Source: Pseudomonas abietaniphila (GTDB lineage: Bacteria > Pseudomonadota > Gammaproteobacteria > Pseudomonadales > Pseudomonadaceae). From it: a stretch of DNA of 64,000 nt. Below are positions 45,328-56,569 of the stretch, in pieces; positions within the stretch are counted from its first letter, which is position 1, and every line of letters starts with the position of its first letter. A program made the translations under genes and the position numbers. Under the pieces are notes generated by a model. It searched no databases. It had not been told where the DNA came from and was given only the letters and a program-made list of their open reading frames with translations. The stretch is taken from positions 2,480,001-2,544,000 of the forward strand of contig NZ_CP155619.1 in NCBI RefSeq assembly GCF_039697315.1. The letters are read 5' to 3'.

Positions 45328-45389
45328 ATTCAGGTCCTACGCTGGTCGGTTTCCGGAGAAACCCACCCGCGTAGAACGAGAAGGACGAC

Positions 45390-45695
45390 TTACCAGCTGG
45401 CTTTAACCAGACCTGGAACGTCACCACGCATTGCAGCTTCACGCAGCTTGTTACGGCCAAGGCCGAACTTGCGGTAAACGCCGTGCGGACGACCAGTCAG
45501 GCGGCAACGGTTACGCATGCGCGAAGCGCTTGCGTCACGTGGTTGCTTCTGCAGCGCAACGGTAGCTTCCCAACGAGCTTCTGGACTTGCGTTCAGATCT
45601 ACGATGATTGCTTTCAGTGCTGCACGCTTGGTGGCGTACTTGGCAACGGTGAGCTGACGCTTCAGCTCACGGTTTTTCATGCTCTTCTTGGCCAT
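45390..45695 (-). CDS. rpsN: 30S ribosomal protein S14 (zinc-independent form)
   Basis: The 101 residues are the long form of uS14 with one cysteine ([20 protein letters not shown]), so no zinc knuckle is formed. It begins [15 protein letters not shown]. The longer in-frame reading from 45761 would overlap rplE and was rejected. Confidence 0.98.
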
Positions 45696-45708
45696 TTTCC
45701 TACTCCAA

Positions 45709-46248
45709 TCAGTTGCGGAACGGGAATTTGAAAGCACGCAGCAGAGCGCGGCCTTCGTCATCGTTCTTGGCAGTGGTGGTCAGGGTAATGTCCAGACCGC
45801 GGAGAGCATCGATCTTGTCGTAGTCGATTTCCGGGAAAATGATCTGCTCTTTCACGCCCATGCTGTAGTTGCCACGACCATCGAAGGACTTGGCATTCAG
45901 GCCGCGGAAGTCGCGAACCCGAGGCAGGGAGATCGACAGCAGACGATCCAGGAACTCATACATACGATCGCGGCGCAGAGTCACTTTGACGCCGATCGGC
46001 CAACCTTCACGGACTTTAAAGCCAGCGATGGATTTCCGAGCGTAAGTCACAACGACTTTTTGACCGGTGATCTTTTCCAGGTCAGCAACAGCGTGCTCGA
46101 TGACTTTTTTGTCGCCGATCGCTTCGCCCAGACCCATGTTCAGGGTGATCTTTGTTACGCGTGGAACTTCCATCACGTTCGCCAGCTTAAGTTCTTCCTT
46201 AAGCTTGGGTGCGATTTCCTTCCAGTAAATCTCTTTCAGTCGTGCCAT
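45709..46248 (-). CDS. rplE: 50S ribosomal protein L5
   Basis: The 179 residues include [20 protein letters not shown] and the closing [20 protein letters not shown], typical of uL5, which binds 5S rRNA and contacts P-site tRNA. In E. coli the S8 repressor site overlaps the start of this gene. The surrounding spacing (20 and 13 bases) is normal. Confidence 0.98.
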
Positions 46249-46268
46249 GGTCTTCTACCTAGCAGTGT

Positions 46269-46583
46269 TCAAGCATCAACCGCTTTTTGGGTCGACTTGA
46301 AGACACGAATTTTTTTGCCGTCTTCAACTTTGAAACCAACGCGGTCAGCCTTGTTGGTTGCGCCGTTGAAAATGGCGACGTTGGAAGCGTGCAGTGGCGC
46401 TTCTTTCTCGACGATACCGCCCTGTACGCCCGACATCGGGTTAGGCTTGGTATGACGCTTCACCAGGTTGATCCCACCAACGACCAGACGGTCGTCAGCG
46501 AGAACCTTGAGCACCTTACCGCGCTTACCTTTGTCTTTGCCGGCGATCACGATGATCTCGTCGTCACGACGAATCTTTTGCAT
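46269..46583 (-). CDS. rplX: 50S ribosomal protein L24
   Basis: The 104-residue protein has the KOW motif [20 protein letters not shown] near its N-terminus and [20 protein letters not shown] after it. L24 initiates 50S assembly by binding the 5' end of 23S rRNA. It lies 11 bases after rplN. Confidence 0.98.
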   Translation of the reverse strand: MQKIRRDDEIIVIAGKDKGKRGKVLKVLADDRLVVGGINLVKRHTKPNPMSGVQGGIVEKEAPLHASNVAIFNGATNKADRVGFKVEDGKKIRVFKSTQKAVDA

Positions 46584-46594
46584 GTCGGATCTCC

Positions 46595-46963
46595 TTACAG
46601 CACTTCTGGGGCGAGCGAGACGATCTTCATGAACTTCTCAGTACGAAGCTCACGGGTCACTGGCCCAAAGATACGGGTGCCAATCGGCTCTTGCTTGTTG
46701 TTCAACAGAACAGCAGCGTTGCCATCGAAGCGGATGATGGAGCCGTCTGCACGACGAACACCGTGGCGGGTGCGGACTACAACAGCAGTCATCACTTGGC
46801 CTTTTTTCACCTTGCCGCGAGGAATTGCTTCCTTGACGGTTACTTTGATGATGTCACCGATACCAGCGTAACGACGATGAGAGCCACCAAGCACCTTGAT
46901 GCACATAACGCGGCGAGCGCCGCTGTTATCGGCCACATCGAGCATGGATTGAGTCTGAATCAT
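46595..46963 (-). CDS. rplN: 50S ribosomal protein L14
   Basis: The 122 residues start [20 protein letters not shown] and contain [20 protein letters not shown], hallmarks of uL14. L14 forms an intersubunit bridge. It is the first gene of the classic spc order, but no separate promoter was seen in the 23-base gap after rpsQ, so S10 and spc are probably read together here. Confidence 0.98.
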   Translation of the reverse strand: MIQTQSMLDVADNSGARRVMCIKVLGGSHRRYAGIGDIIKVTVKEAIPRGKVKKGQVMTAVVVRTRHGVRRADGSIIRFDGNAAVLLNNKQEPIGTRIFGPVTRELRTEKFMKIVSLAPEVL

Positions 46964-46986
46964 ATAATTTCTCCGACCCCTAGCCC

Positions 46987-47253
46987 TTAGACTTCCACAG
47001 CGCGTTCGAGAACATCAACCAGGGCCCAAGATTTGGTCTTGGCCATCGGACGAGTTTCACGAATAGTGACCTTGTCGCCGATGTGGCATTGGTTGGTTTC
47101 GTCGTGCGCGTGCAGCTTAGTCGAACGCTTAACGTATTTACCGTAGATCGGGTGCTTTACGCGACGCTCGATCAGAACGGTGATGGTCTTGTCCATCTTG
47201 TCGCTGACAACACGGCCAGTCAGCGTACGGACGGTTTTTTCGGCTTCAGCCAT
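46987..47253 (-). CDS. rpsQ: 30S ribosomal protein S17
   Basis: The 88 residues contain [20 protein letters not shown] and the OB-fold end [15 protein letters not shown], matching uS17, an early 16S-binding protein. Two bases separate it from rpmC. Confidence 0.98.
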   Translation of the reverse strand: MAEAEKTVRTLTGRVVSDKMDKTITVLIERRVKHPIYGKYVKRSTKLHAHDETNQCHIGDKVTIRETRPMAKTKSWALVDVLERAVEV

Positions 47254-47255
47254 GA

Positions 47256-47447
47256 TTACTTACCTGCCTGCTGGTTGAGCACAGTCTTCACGCGAGCGAT
47301 GTCACGCTTAACTTGCGAGAGCAGGTGAGACTGCCCCAACTGGCCAGTTGCTTTCTGCATACGCAGATTGAACTGGTCGCGCAGCAAGCCGAGCAGTTGC
47401 TCGTTCAGTTGCTGTGCTGATTTTTCACGAAGTTCATTCGCTTTCAT
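47256..47447 (-). CDS. rpmC: 50S ribosomal protein L29
   Basis: The 63-residue helical hairpin protein begins [21 protein letters not shown]29 lies at the tunnel exit with L23 and is part of the docking site for trigger factor and SRP. Its ATG shares one base with the rplP stop (TGATG). A GTG one codon earlier is possible but would add a single residue only. Confidence 0.97.
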
Positions 47448-47860
47448 CACATCACCGTCCGCTTAACAAAGGAGGTGGCGAGCGGCAGCTTTGCAGCAGC
47501 CAGGGCGAAAGCCTCACGCGCCAACTCTTCGGAAACACCCTCGATTTCATACAGGACTTTGCCTGGCTGAATCTGGGCAACCCAGTACTCCACGTTACCC
47601 TTACCTTTACCCATACGAACTTCGAGGGGCTTTTTGGAGATAGGCTTGTCCGGGAATACACGGATCCAGATCTTGCCGCCACGTTTTACGTGACGGGTCA
47701 GTGCACGACGCGCTGACTCGATCTGACGAGCGGTGAGACGACCACGAGCAACAGACTTCAGCGCATATTCGCCGAAGCTGACTTTGCTACCGCGCAGTGC
47801 CAGACCACGGTTGTGGCCGGTCATCTGCTTGCGGAACTTCGTACGCTTTGGTTGCAACAT
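47447..47860 (-). CDS. rplP: 50S ribosomal protein L16
   Basis: The 137 residues begin [20 protein letters not shown] and hold the conserved arginine in [21 protein letters not shown]16 organises the A-site region of the peptidyl transferase centre. It overlaps rpmC by one base and follows rpsC after 12 bases. Confidence 0.98.
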
Positions 47861-47872
47861 TTGGCGTACCCC

Positions 47873-48559
47873 TTACTTAGCAGCTTTTTTACGAGGCGCT
47901 GGTGCTTGTGGCTTCAGCTCTTCTTGGCGACCACCAATTACTTCGCCTTTGAAGATCCAAACCTTTACACCGATCACACCGTAAGTGGTGTGAGCTTCGT
48001 AGTTGGCATAGTCGATGTCGGCACGCAGGGTGTGCAGTGGCACACGACCTTCGCGATACCATTCAGTACGTGCGATTTCAGCACCGCCGAGACGACCGCT
48101 CACTTGGATTTTGATGCCTTTGGCACCAATGCGCATGGCGTTCTGTACTGCGCGCTTCATAGCGCGACGGAACATTACGCGACGCTCCAGCTGCTGAGCT
48201 ACGCTCTGCGCAACCAGCATACCGTCGAGCTCCGGCTTGCGGATCTCTTCGATATTGATGTGCACAGGCACACCCATTTGCTTGGTCAGGTCCTGACGCA
48301 GTTTCTCAACATCTTCACCTTTCTTGCCGATCACGATGCCGGGACGAGCGGTGTGGATGGTGATACGTGCAGTTTGAGCCGGACGATGGATATCGATACG
48401 GCTTACGGACGCGCTTTTTAGTTTGTCTTGGAGATACTCACGCACCTTCAGATCAGCGAACAAGTAGTCCGCATAAGTCCGACCGTCTGCGTACCAGACG
48501 GAGGTGTGCTCCTTGACGATTCCCAGGCGAATGCCAATGGGATGTACTTTCTGACCCAT
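47873..48559 (-). CDS. rpsC: 30S ribosomal protein S3
   Basis: The 228 residues start [23 protein letters not shown] domain with [20 protein letters not shown] and the C-terminal domain ending [10 protein letters not shown] follow. S3 forms part of the mRNA entry channel helicase. A longer in-frame reading from 48643 lies in rplV and was rejected. Confidence 0.98.
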
Positions 48560-48572
48560 CTCTTCGACTCCG

Positions 48573-48905
48573 TTACTTGTCAGCAACCTTGACAGTGATA
48601 TGGCAAGACCGCTTGACGATGCGATCAGCACGGCCTTTGGCACGTGGCATGATGCGCTTCAGCGAACGCCCTTCGTTGACGAAAACGGTGGAGACCTTCA
48701 GGTCATCAACGTCTGCGCCTTCGTTATGCTCGGCGTTGGCTACGGCCGACTCCAGCACTTTTTTCATGATCTCGGCGGCTTTCTTACTGCTGAAAGCCAA
48801 CAGGTTGAGCGCTTCGCCCACCTTCTTCCCGCGGATCTGGTCGGCGACCAAGCGGGCTTTCTGGGCGGAGATTCGAGCGCCCGACAACTTAGCGGCTACT
48901 TCCAT
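48573..48905 (-). CDS. rplV: 50S ribosomal protein L22
   Basis: The 110 residues contain [20 protein letters not shown] and the tunnel-lining hairpin region [18 protein letters not shown]. No deletion or duplication of the hairpin, of the kind linked to macrolide resistance, is seen. Confidence 0.98.
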
Positions 48906-48918
48906 CGTTCCTTACCCC

Positions 48919-49194
48919 TTAACGCTTGGCTTTCTTGTCTGCCACGTGCCCACGATAAGTGCGGGTACCGGCAAACTCGCCCAGTTTGTGGCCGACCATG
49001 TCTTCGTTCACGAGAACAGGAACATGCTGACGACCGTTATGCACAGCAATGGTCAAACCGACCATTTGTGGCAGGATCATCGAACGACGCGACCAGGTTT
49101 TAACTGGTTTGCGATCGTTCTTTTCCGCCGCCACTTCGATCTTCTTCAGTAGGTGAAGATCAATAAAAGGACCTTTTTTCAGAGAACGTGGCAC
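48919..49194 (-). CDS. rpsS: 30S ribosomal protein S19
   Basis: The 91 residues ([20 protein letters not shown], then [20 protein letters not shown]) match uS19 in the head of the 30S, partner of S13. It lies between rplB and rplV with gaps of 16 and 13 bases. Confidence 0.98.
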   Translation of the reverse strand: MPRSLKKGPFIDLHLLKKIEVAAEKNDRKPVKTWSRRSMILPQMVGLTIAVHNGRQHVPVLVNEDMVGHKLGEFAGTRTYRGHVADKKAKR

Positions 49195-49210
49195 TGTCGT
49201 ATCCCTCTAT

Positions 49211-50035
49211 TTACTTGCGACGACGGACGATCATTTTGTCGGTACGCTTATTACCACGAGTCTTCGCGCCCTTAGTCGGGAAGCCCCACGGCGATACCGG
49301 ATGACGACCACCAGAGGTACGACCTTCACCACCACCATGTGGGTGGTCAACCGGGTTCATGGCAACACCACGAACGGTTGGGCGAACGCCACGCCAGCGC
49401 TTGGCACCAGCTTTACCCAGCGAACGCAGGCTGTGCTCGGAGTTCGAAACTTCACCCAGAGTTGCACGGCATTCGGACAGGACTTTACGCATTTCACCGG
49501 AGCGAAGACGCAGAGTCACGTAGACACCTTCACGAGCGATCAGCTGAGCCGAAGCACCAGCGGAACGAGCGATCTGAGCACCTTTACCAGGCTTGAGCTC
49601 GATACCGTGAACGGTAGAACCGACTGGGATGTTGCGCAGTTGCAGAGCGTTGCCTGGCTTGATTGGAGCCAGAGCGCCTGCGATCAGCTGGTCGCCAGCA
49701 CTCACACCCTTAGGTGCGATGATGTAACGACGCTCGCCGTCTGCGTACAGCAGCAGTGCGATGTGAGCAGTACGGTTTGGATCGTATTCGATACGCTCGA
49801 CAGTGGCAGCGATGCCATCTTTGTCGTTGCGACGGAAATCGACCAGACGATAATGCTGCTTATGACCACCACCAATGTGACGAGTGGTAATACGGCCATT
49901 GTTGTTACGACCACCAGACTTCGATTTTTTCTCGAGCAGCGGTGCGTGAGGAGCGCCTTTATGCAGCTCCTGGTTGACCACCTTGACCACAAAACGGCGG
50001 CCAGGGGAAGTCGGTTTGCATTTAACGATTGCCAT
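49211..50035 (-). CDS. rplB: 50S ribosomal protein L2
   Basis: The 274-residue protein has an OB-like and an SH3-like domain and the C-terminal [18 protein letters not shown]. This includes the conserved histidine of the HPHGGGEGR loop near the peptidyl transferase centre. L2 is needed for subunit joining. Confidence 0.99.
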
Positions 50036-50049
50036 GATGCACCCCTTCC

Positions 50050-50349
50050 TTACTCAGCACTGCTGCTGAAATCGAGATCTTGGCCTGGCTGAAGGGAGAT
50101 TACTGCCTTCTTCCAGTCATTACGCTTGCCCAGGCCGCGAGCAGTACGCTTGGTCTTACCCAGAACATTCAGGGTAGTCACGCGCTCTACTTTCACGCTG
50201 AACAGGCTTTCGACGGCCTTCTTGATTTCCAGCTTGGTTGCATCAGTAGCAACCTTGAAAACGAACTGACCTTTTTTGTCTGCCAGAACCGTAGCCTTCT
50301 CGGAAACGTGCGGGCCAAGCAGAACTTTAAATACGCGTTCCTGGTTCAT
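50050..50349 (-). CDS. rplW: 50S ribosomal protein L23
   Basis: The 99 residues include [20 protein letters not shown] and the loop [21 protein letters not shown]23 docks trigger factor and SRP at the tunnel exit. Its ATG overlaps the rplD stop by 4 bases, so the pair is coupled. Confidence 0.98.
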
Positions 50350-50948
50350 CCCAGCAGCTCCTCGAATTTCTTCACGGCCGACACAGTGATCAACACTTTG
50401 TCGTATGCGATCAGACTAACTGGATCGGAACCTTGAACGTCACGTACATCTACGTGCGGCAGGTTGCGAGCAGCCAGGTACAGATTCTGGTCAACAGCGT
50501 CAGACACGATCAGGACGTCAGTCAGGCCCATGCCGTTCAGCTTGTTCAGCAGATCTTTGGTTTTCGGTGCTTCAACAGCGAAGTCCTGAACCACGACCAG
50601 ACGATCAGTACGAACCAGCTCAGCCAAGATGGAGCGCAGTGCTGCGCGATACATCTTCTTGTTGAGCTTCTGAGAGTGGTCCTGTGGACGTGCTGCGAAA
50701 GTGGTACCACCGCCACGCCAGATTGGGCTACGGATAGTACCGGCACGAGCACGGCCAGTACCCTTCTGACGCCATGGGCGCTTACCGCCACCGGAAACGT
50801 CGGAACGGGTCTTCTGCTGCTTGCTACCTTGACGGCCGCCAGCCATGTAGGCCACGACTGCTTGGTGAACCAGCGTCTCGTTGAATTCGCCGCCAAATGT
50901 CAGTTCGGAAACTTCGATCGCTTGAGCGTCATTTACATTTAATTGCAT
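50346..50948 (-). CDS. rplD: 50S ribosomal protein L4
   Basis: The 200 residues contain the long tunnel loop [20 protein letters not shown] then [20 protein letters not shown]. In E. coli L4 also represses the S10 operon through a structured leader. The leader here is only about 55 bases, so that control is not obvious. Confidence 0.98.
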   Translation of the reverse strand: MQLNVNDAQAIEVSELTFGGEFNETLVHQAVVAYMAGGRQGSKQQKTRSDVSGGGKRPWRQKGTGRARAGTIRSPIWRGGGTTFAARPQDHSQKLNKKMYRAALRSILAELVRTDRLVVVQDFAVEAPKTKDLLNKLNGMGLTDVLIVSDAVDQNLYLAARNLPHVDVRDVQGSDPVSLIAYDKVLITVSAVKKFEELLG

Positions 50949-50960
50949 GTCAGCTTCCCC

Positions 50961-51596
50961 TTAACCGCGAGCCTTGGCTGCTGGACGTACAACCACGTTG
51001 CCGCCAGTAGCGCCAGGAACAGCACCCTTGACCAACAACAGATTGCGTTCAGCGTCCACGCGCACTACTTCCAGGGACTGCACGGTCACGCGCTCAGCGC
51101 CCATATGACCGGACATTTTTTTGCCCTTGAATACACGACCAGGAGTCTGGCACTGGCCGATAGAGCCTGGGACGCGGTGGGAGACGGAGTTACCGTGGGT
51201 GTTGTCCTGACCGCGGAAATTCCAACGCTTGATGGTACCGGCGAAGCCTTTACCTTTCGACTGACCGGTAACATCTACCAGTTGGCCAGCTGCGAAGATT
51301 TCTGCATTGATCAGATCGCCAGCCTTGTATTCGCCTTCTTCAAGGCGGAATTCCAAGACGGTACGACCAGCGGCAACGTTCGCTTTAGCGAAGTGGCCTG
51401 CCTGAGCGGCAGTCACACGCGAAGCACGACGCTCACCGACAGTGACTTGCACTGCACGATAGCCATCGCTTTCTTCGGTTTTGAACTGGGTGACGCGATT
51501 CGGTTCGATCTCAATGACCGTGACCGGAATGGAGACACCTTCTTCGGTGAAAATACGGGTCATACCGCATTTACGACCGACTACACCAATAGTCAT
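50961..51596 (-). CDS. rplC: 50S ribosomal protein L3
   Basis: The 211 residues start [20 protein letters not shown] and contain [20 protein letters not shown] near the peptidyl transferase centre, including the glutamine methylated by PrmB in E. coli. The start at 51596 was preferred over an ATG 33 bases upstream because the family begins MTIG/MIGL. An 81-base gap separates it from rpsJ. Confidence 0.98.
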   Translation of the reverse strand: MTIGVVGRKCGMTRIFTEEGVSIPVTVIEIEPNRVTQFKTEESDGYRAVQVTVGERRASRVTAAQAGHFAKANVAAGRTVLEFRLEEGEYKAGDLINAEIFAAGQLVDVTGQSKGKGFAGTIKRWNFRGQDNTHGNSVSHRVPGSIGQCQTPGRVFKGKKMSGHMGAERVTVQSLEVVRVDAERNLLLVKGAVPGATGGNVVVRPAAKARG

Positions 51597-51677
51597 GTTG
51601 TAAACCTCATGAGTGTACGGGGCTTTCACCCGCTATGGCCGCCCATTTCAGAGCGTTACACGACTAAGACCCAAGTC

Positions 51678-51989
51678 TTAGCCGAGGCTGATCTGCACTT
51701 CCACACCTGCCGCAAGATCAAGCTTCATAAGTGCATCAACGGTTTTATCCGTTGGCTGGACGATGTCCAGAACGCGCTTATGAGTACGGATCTCGTACTG
51801 GTCGCGCGCGTCTTTGTTGACGTGCGGAGAGACCAGAACGGTGAACCGCTCTTTACGGGTAGGCAGTGGAATTGGACCACGCACTTGAGCACCAGTACGT
51901 TTCGCGGTTTCCACGATTTCCTGGGTGGATTGGTCGATCAGGCGATGGTCAAAAGCCTTCAACCTGATACGGATTTGCTGATTTTGCAT
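51678..51989 (-). CDS. rpsJ: 30S ribosomal protein S10 (NusE)
   Basis: The 103 residues read [20 protein letters not shown] and include [21 protein letters not shown]10 doubles as NusE in antitermination with NusB (10192) and NusG. It is the first gene of the S10 group with a strong promoter ahead. Confidence 0.98.
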
Positions 51990-52050
51990 TGGATTTCAGA
52001 CTCCAGGCTACTTCCCACCGAGCGCAATACGCCCGTTAAAAGGAGGCGCA

Positions 52051-52079
52051 ATTCTATAGACGAGCTAACAGAGTGTCAA
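52051..52079 (-). promoter_or_regulatory. Strong sigma70-type promoter of the S10 operon
   Basis: Consensus TTGACA (52074-52079) and TAGAAT (52051-52056) on the minus strand are exactly 17 bases apart, with AGGAGG-like text not far downstream. The promoter is only 6 bases beyond the T-run of the tuf terminator. The leader to rpsJ is about 55 bases. Confidence 0.85.
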
Positions 52080-52085
52080 CCCAAT

Positions 52086-52115
52086 AAAAAAGCCCCCGCA
52101 AGCGGGGGCTTTTTC
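52086..52115 (-). terminator. Rho-independent terminator after tuf
   Basis: AGCCCCCGC and GCGGGGGCT make a GC-rich stem around TT, flanked by T-runs on both strands. It ends the rpsL-rpsG-fusA-tuf unit about 13 bases after the tuf stop. Confidence 0.95.
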
Positions 52116-52127
52116 TCAAATCAACGC

Positions 52128-53321
52128 TTAAGCGATGATTTTGGCTACGACGCCAGCGCCGACGGTACGACCGCCTTCACGGATAGCGAAACGCAGACCG
52201 TCTTCCATTGCGATTGGCTTGATCAGAGTGACGGAAACTTTAACGTTGTCACCTGGCATAACCATTTCGGTGCCTTCCGGCAGTTCGCAGCTACCAGTTA
52301 CGTCGGTAGTACGGAAGTAGAACTGTGGACGGTAGCCTTTGAAGAACGGAGTGTGACGGCCGCCTTCTTCTTTGCTCAGAACGTAGATTTCAGCTTCGAA
52401 CTGAGTGTGTGGCTTAACGGTACCTGGCTTAACCAGAACCTGACCACGCTCAACGTCGTCACGCTTGGTGCCACGCAGCAGAACGCCGCAGTTCTCGCCA
52501 GCACGACCTTCGTCCAGCAGCTTGCGGAACATCTCAACGCCAGTGCAAGTAGTCTTGGTGGTGTCACGCAGACCCACGATCTCGACTTCTTCCTGGATCT
52601 TGATGATGCCACGCTCAACACGGCCAGTTACAACAGTACCGCGGCCCGAGATCGAGAACACGTCTTCGATTGGCATCAGGAACGGCTTGTCGATAGCACG
52701 AACTGGTTCTGGGATGTAGCTGTCCAGAGTCTCAACCAGTTTCTTAACGGCAGAGGTGCCCATCTCGTTGTCGTCTTGGCCGTTCAGAGCCATCAGAGCC
52801 GAACCGATGATGATCGGAGTGTCGTCGCCTGGGAACTCGTAAGTGCTCAGCAGGTCACGAACTTCCATCTCAACCAGTTCCAGCAGCTCAGCGTCGTCAA
52901 CCATGTCAGCCTTGTTCAGGAAGACAACGATGTACGGAACGCCAACCTGACGGGACAGCAGGATGTGCTCACGGGTTTGTGGCATCGGACCATCAGCGGC
53001 CGAGCAAACCAGGATAGCGCCGTCCATCTGAGCAGCACCGGTGATCATGTTTTTTACGTAGTCGGCGTGACCTGGGCAGTCAACGTGCGCGTAGTGGCGA
53101 ACGGCCGAATCGTATTCAACGTGAGCGGTGTTGATGGTGATACCACGAGCTTTTTCTTCTGGCGCGCTGTCGATTTTGTCGAAGTCGACTTTAGCCGAAC
53201 CGAAAACTTCGGAGCAGACGCGAGTCAGAGCAGCGGTCAGAGTGGTTTTACCGTGGTCAACGTGACCGATAGTGCCAACGTTGACGTGCGGTTTGTTACG
53301 TTCAAATTTTTCTTTAGCCAC
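52128..53321 (-). CDS. tuf: Elongation factor Tu
   Basis: The 397-residue GTPase shows [10 protein letters not shown] (G1), the switch II motif [16 protein letters not shown] (G4) and a complete domain III ending [11 protein letters not shown]. It carries aminoacyl-tRNA to the ribosome. Pseudomonas usually have a second, nearly identical tuf elsewhere; the copy here is the one in the str operon, 31 bases after fusA. Confidence 0.99.
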   Translation of the reverse strand: MAKEKFERNKPHVNVGTIGHVDHGKTTLTAALTRVCSEVFGSAKVDFDKIDSAPEEKARGITINTAHVEYDSAVRHYAHVDCPGHADYVKNMITGAAQMDGAILVCSAADGPMPQTREHILLSRQVGVPYIVVFLNKADMVDDAELLELVEMEVRDLLSTYEFPGDDTPIIIGSALMALNGQDDNEMGTSAVKKLVETLDSYIPEPVRAIDKPFLMPIEDVFSISGRGTVVTGRVERGIIKIQEEVEIVGLRDTTKTTCTGVEMFRKLLDEGRAGENCGVLLRGTKRDDVERGQVLVKPGTVKPHTQFEAEIYVLSKEEGGRHTPFFKGYRPQFYFRTTDVTGSCELPEGTEMVMPGDNVKVSVTLIKPIAMEDGLRFAIREGGRTVGAGVVAKIIA

Positions 53322-53352
53322 GACAAATAACTCCTAGCCTAAAGGCGCTGAA

Positions 53353-55458
53353 TCAGCCTTGTTTTTTGGTTACAGTTTCGACGATGTGCGACGGCGCTGT
53401 ATTGTATTTTTTGAATTCCATAGAGTAGCTTGCGCGACCTTGGGACATGGAGCGGACATCGGTCGCATAACCGAACATCTCACCCAGCGGAACCTCGGCG
53501 CGAATTACCTTGCCGGAAACCGTGTCTTCCATACCCAGGATCATGCCGCGACGACGATTGAGGTCGCCCATCACGTCACCCATATAGTCTTCAGGCGTAA
53601 CAACCTCTACCGCCATGATCGGCTCAAGCAACTCACCACCGCCCTTCTGGGCCAGTTGCTTGGTCGCCATGGAGGCAGCCACCTTAAACGCCATCTCGTT
53701 CGAGTCGACGTCGTGGTAAGAACCATCAAACACGGTAGCCTTCAGGCCGATCAGCGGATAGCCGGCAACTACGCCGTTCTTCATCTGCTCTTCGATACCT
53801 TTCTGGATAGCCGGGATGTATTCCTTAGGAACCACACCACCCACTACTTCGTTCAGGAATTGCAGACCTTCCTGACCTTCGTCAGCAGGTGCAAAACGAA
53901 TCCAGCAGTGGCCGAACTGACCACGACCACCGGACTGACGAACGAACTTGCCTTCGATTTCACAGTTTTTCGTGATGCGCTCACGATACGAAACCTGAGG
54001 CTTACCGATGTTGGCTTCGACGTTGAACTCACGGCGCATCCGGTCAACCAGGATGTCCAGGTGCAATTCGCCCATGCCGGAGATGATCGTTTGACCAGTC
54101 TCTTCATCAGTCTTGACGCGGAAAGAAGGGTCTTCCTGAGCAAGTTTGCCCAGTGCGATACCCATTTTTTCCTGGTCATCCTTGGTTTTTGGCTCAACCG
54201 CAACCGAAATAACCGGCTCCGGGAAATCCATCCGCACGAGGATGATTGGCTTGTCGGCGTTGCACAGGGTTTCACCAGTGGTGACGTCCTTCATGCCGAT
54301 CAGGGCCGCGATGTCGCCAGCGCGAACTTCCTTGATCTCTTCACGGGCGTTAGCGTGCATTTGCACCATACGACCCACGCGCTCTTTCTTGCCCTTGACC
54401 GAGTTGATCACGCCGTCGCCGGATGCCAACACGCCCGAGTAAACGCGGACGAAGGTCAAAGTACCCACGAATGGGTCGGTAGCGATCTTGAACGCCAGAG
54501 CCGAGAACGGCTCGTTGTCGTCTGCATGACGCTCCATCTCTTCTTCCTCGTTATCAGGGTTGGAACCCTTGATAGCAGGAATGTCGGTTGGAGCAGGCAG
54601 GTAGTCGATAACGGCGTCGAGAACCAGAGGCACGCCCTTGTTCTTGAACGAGGAACCGCAAACTGCCAGAACAATCTCACCGGCAATAGTACGCTGACGC
54701 AGAGCCGCCTTGATTTCCTCGATGGAGAGCTCTTCACCCTCGAGGTATTTGTTCATCAGTTCTTCGCTGGCTTCGGCCGCAGCCTCAACCATGTTGCTGC
54801 GCCACTCTTCGGCCAATTCTTGCAACTCGGCAGGAATTGGCTCACGGCGTGGAGCCATGCCTTTGTCAGCGTCGTTCCAGTAAACCGCTTCCATGGTCAT
54901 CAGATCGATCTGACCCTGGAAGTTATCTTCGGAACCGATAGCCAGCTGAATCGGCACTGGGGTGTGACCCAGACGCTGCTTGATCTGAGCGATCACGCGC
55001 AGGAAGTTAGCGCCAGCACGGTCCATCTTGTTCACGTAAACGATACGCGGAACACCGTATTTGTTGGCTTGACGCCATACGGTTTCGGACTGCGGCTCTA
55101 CACCGGAAGTACCACAGAACACCACGACCGCGCCGTCGAGCACACGCAGGGAACGCTCAACCTCAATGGTGAAGTCTACGTGACCCGGGGTATCGATGAC
55201 GTTGAAACGGTACTGGTCCTTGTGCTGCTTCTGAGAACCCTGCCAGAAGGCGGTAATAGCAGCAGAAGTGATGGTAATACCACGCTCCTGCTCCTGAACC
55301 ATCCAGTCTGTGGTCGCGGCGCCGTCATGCACCTCGCCCATCTTGTGACTTTTGCCAGTGTAAAAAAGGACGCGCTCGGTGGTGGTGGTTTTACCAGCAT
55401 CCACGTGAGCAACGATACCGATGTTACGGTAGCGGTTAATCGGAGTAGTACGAGCCAT
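53353..55458 (-). CDS. fusA: Elongation factor G
   Basis: The 701-residue GTPase begins [20 protein letters not shown] and carries [15 protein letters not shown] (G1), DTPGHVDFT and [10 protein letters not shown], then domains III-V ending VTKKQG. It drives translocation and ribosome recycling. This is the str-operon copy (fusA1-type), 30 bases after rpsG. Confidence 0.99.
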   Translation of the reverse strand: MARTTPINRYRNIGIVAHVDAGKTTTTERVLFYTGKSHKMGEVHDGAATTDWMVQEQERGITITSAAITAFWQGSQKQHKDQYRFNVIDTPGHVDFTIEVERSLRVLDGAVVVFCGTSGVEPQSETVWRQANKYGVPRIVYVNKMDRAGANFLRVIAQIKQRLGHTPVPIQLAIGSEDNFQGQIDLMTMEAVYWNDADKGMAPRREPIPAELQELAEEWRSNMVEAAAEASEELMNKYLEGEELSIEEIKAALRQRTIAGEIVLAVCGSSFKNKGVPLVLDAVIDYLPAPTDIPAIKGSNPDNEEEEMERHADDNEPFSALAFKIATDPFVGTLTFVRVYSGVLASGDGVINSVKGKKERVGRMVQMHANAREEIKEVRAGDIAALIGMKDVTTGETLCNADKPIILVRMDFPEPVISVAVEPKTKDDQEKMGIALGKLAQEDPSFRVKTDEETGQTIISGMGELHLDILVDRMRREFNVEANIGKPQVSYRERITKNCEIEGKFVRQSGGRGQFGHCWIRFAPADEGQEGLQFLNEVVGGVVPKEYIPAIQKGIEEQMKNGVVAGYPLIGLKATVFDGSYHDVDSNEMAFKVAASMATKQLAQKGGGELLEPIMAVEVVTPEDYMGDVMGDLNRRRGMILGMEDTVSGKVIRAEVPLGEMFGYATDVRSMSQGRASYSMEFKKYNTAPSHIVETVTKKQG

Positions 55459-55488
55459 AAAGCCCTCGCAAAAATAGTGACGCTGAGA

Positions 55489-55980
<492 letters not shown>

Positions 55981-56077
55981 TCAGGTTCGCTCGGAATCGG
56001 TGCCCTTACGGGACGCCTCCGACCTTACTCTTATCGACTCAGAAAAATAGATGATTCAGTTTTACAAAAAGCCGCTA

Positions 56078-56449
56078 CTACTTAGGCTTCTTGGTACCGT
56101 ACTTCGAACGACCCTGGTTACGGCCTTTAACGCCGGATGTATCCAAGGAGCCGCGAACGGTGTGGTAACGAACACCTGGCAAGTCTTTTACACGGCCGCC
56201 ACGGATCAGGACGACGCTGTGCTCTTGCAGGTTGTGGCCTTCACCGCCGATGTACGAGGAAACCTCGAAACCGTTGGTCAGACGCACACGGCATACTTTA
56301 CGCAGTGCCGAGTTAGGTTTTTTCGGCGTAGTGGTGTACACGCGAGTGCACACGCCACGACGTTGCGGGCAGTTCTGCAGCGCAGGCACGTCGGATTTCT
56401 CGACGATACGCTTACGCGGCTGACGTACCAGCTGGTTGATAGTTGCCAT
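56078..56449 (-). CDS. rpsL: 30S ribosomal protein S12
   Basis: The 123 residues show [13 protein letters not shown] and [14 protein letters not shown]43 and K88, the usual streptomycin-resistance positions, are both wild type. D89 in VKDLPG is the site of methylthiolation by RimO. It is the first gene of the str operon, with a promoter and leader hairpin upstream. Confidence 0.98.
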   Translation of the reverse strand: MATINQLVRQPRKRIVEKSDVPALQNCPQRRGVCTRVYTTTPKKPNSALRKVCRVRLTNGFEVSSYIGGEGHNLQEHSVVLIRGGRVKDLPGVRYHTVRGSLDTSGVKGRNQGRSKYGTKKPK

Positions 56450-56503
56450 CTACTAGCTCCACTGTTGTCTTGCGACGCTATTGTCTTACAAGAAAAGCAA
56501 AAT

Positions 56504-56523
56504 GGCAGGACACACGTCCCGCC
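56504..56523 (-). terminator. Terminator-like hairpin in the rpsL leader
   Basis: GGCGGGAC and GTCCTGCC (minus strand, one G-T pair) enclose GTGT, and ATTTTGCTTTTCTTG follows. It lies between the rpsL promoter and start codon, and also downstream of rpoC, so it could end rpoBC read-through or act as an attenuator of rpsL. Confidence 0.55.
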
Positions 56524-56540
56524 AAATTTAGGGGTACAAG

Positions 56541-56569
56541 AGTCTAAAGAGGATCCTGTCCCCAGTCAA
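56541..56569 (-). promoter_or_regulatory. Candidate promoter of the str operon (rpsL)
   Basis: TTGACT and TAGACT on the minus strand are 17 bases apart, about 80 bases downstream of the rpoC stop. The expected start near 56534 gives a leader of about 85 bases. Confidence 0.75.

Noticed and set aside
50943-53330. 795-codon open frame opposite rplC, rpsJ and tuf
   Set aside because: It crosses a terminator and a strong promoter on the other strand; a shadow of highly biased genes.
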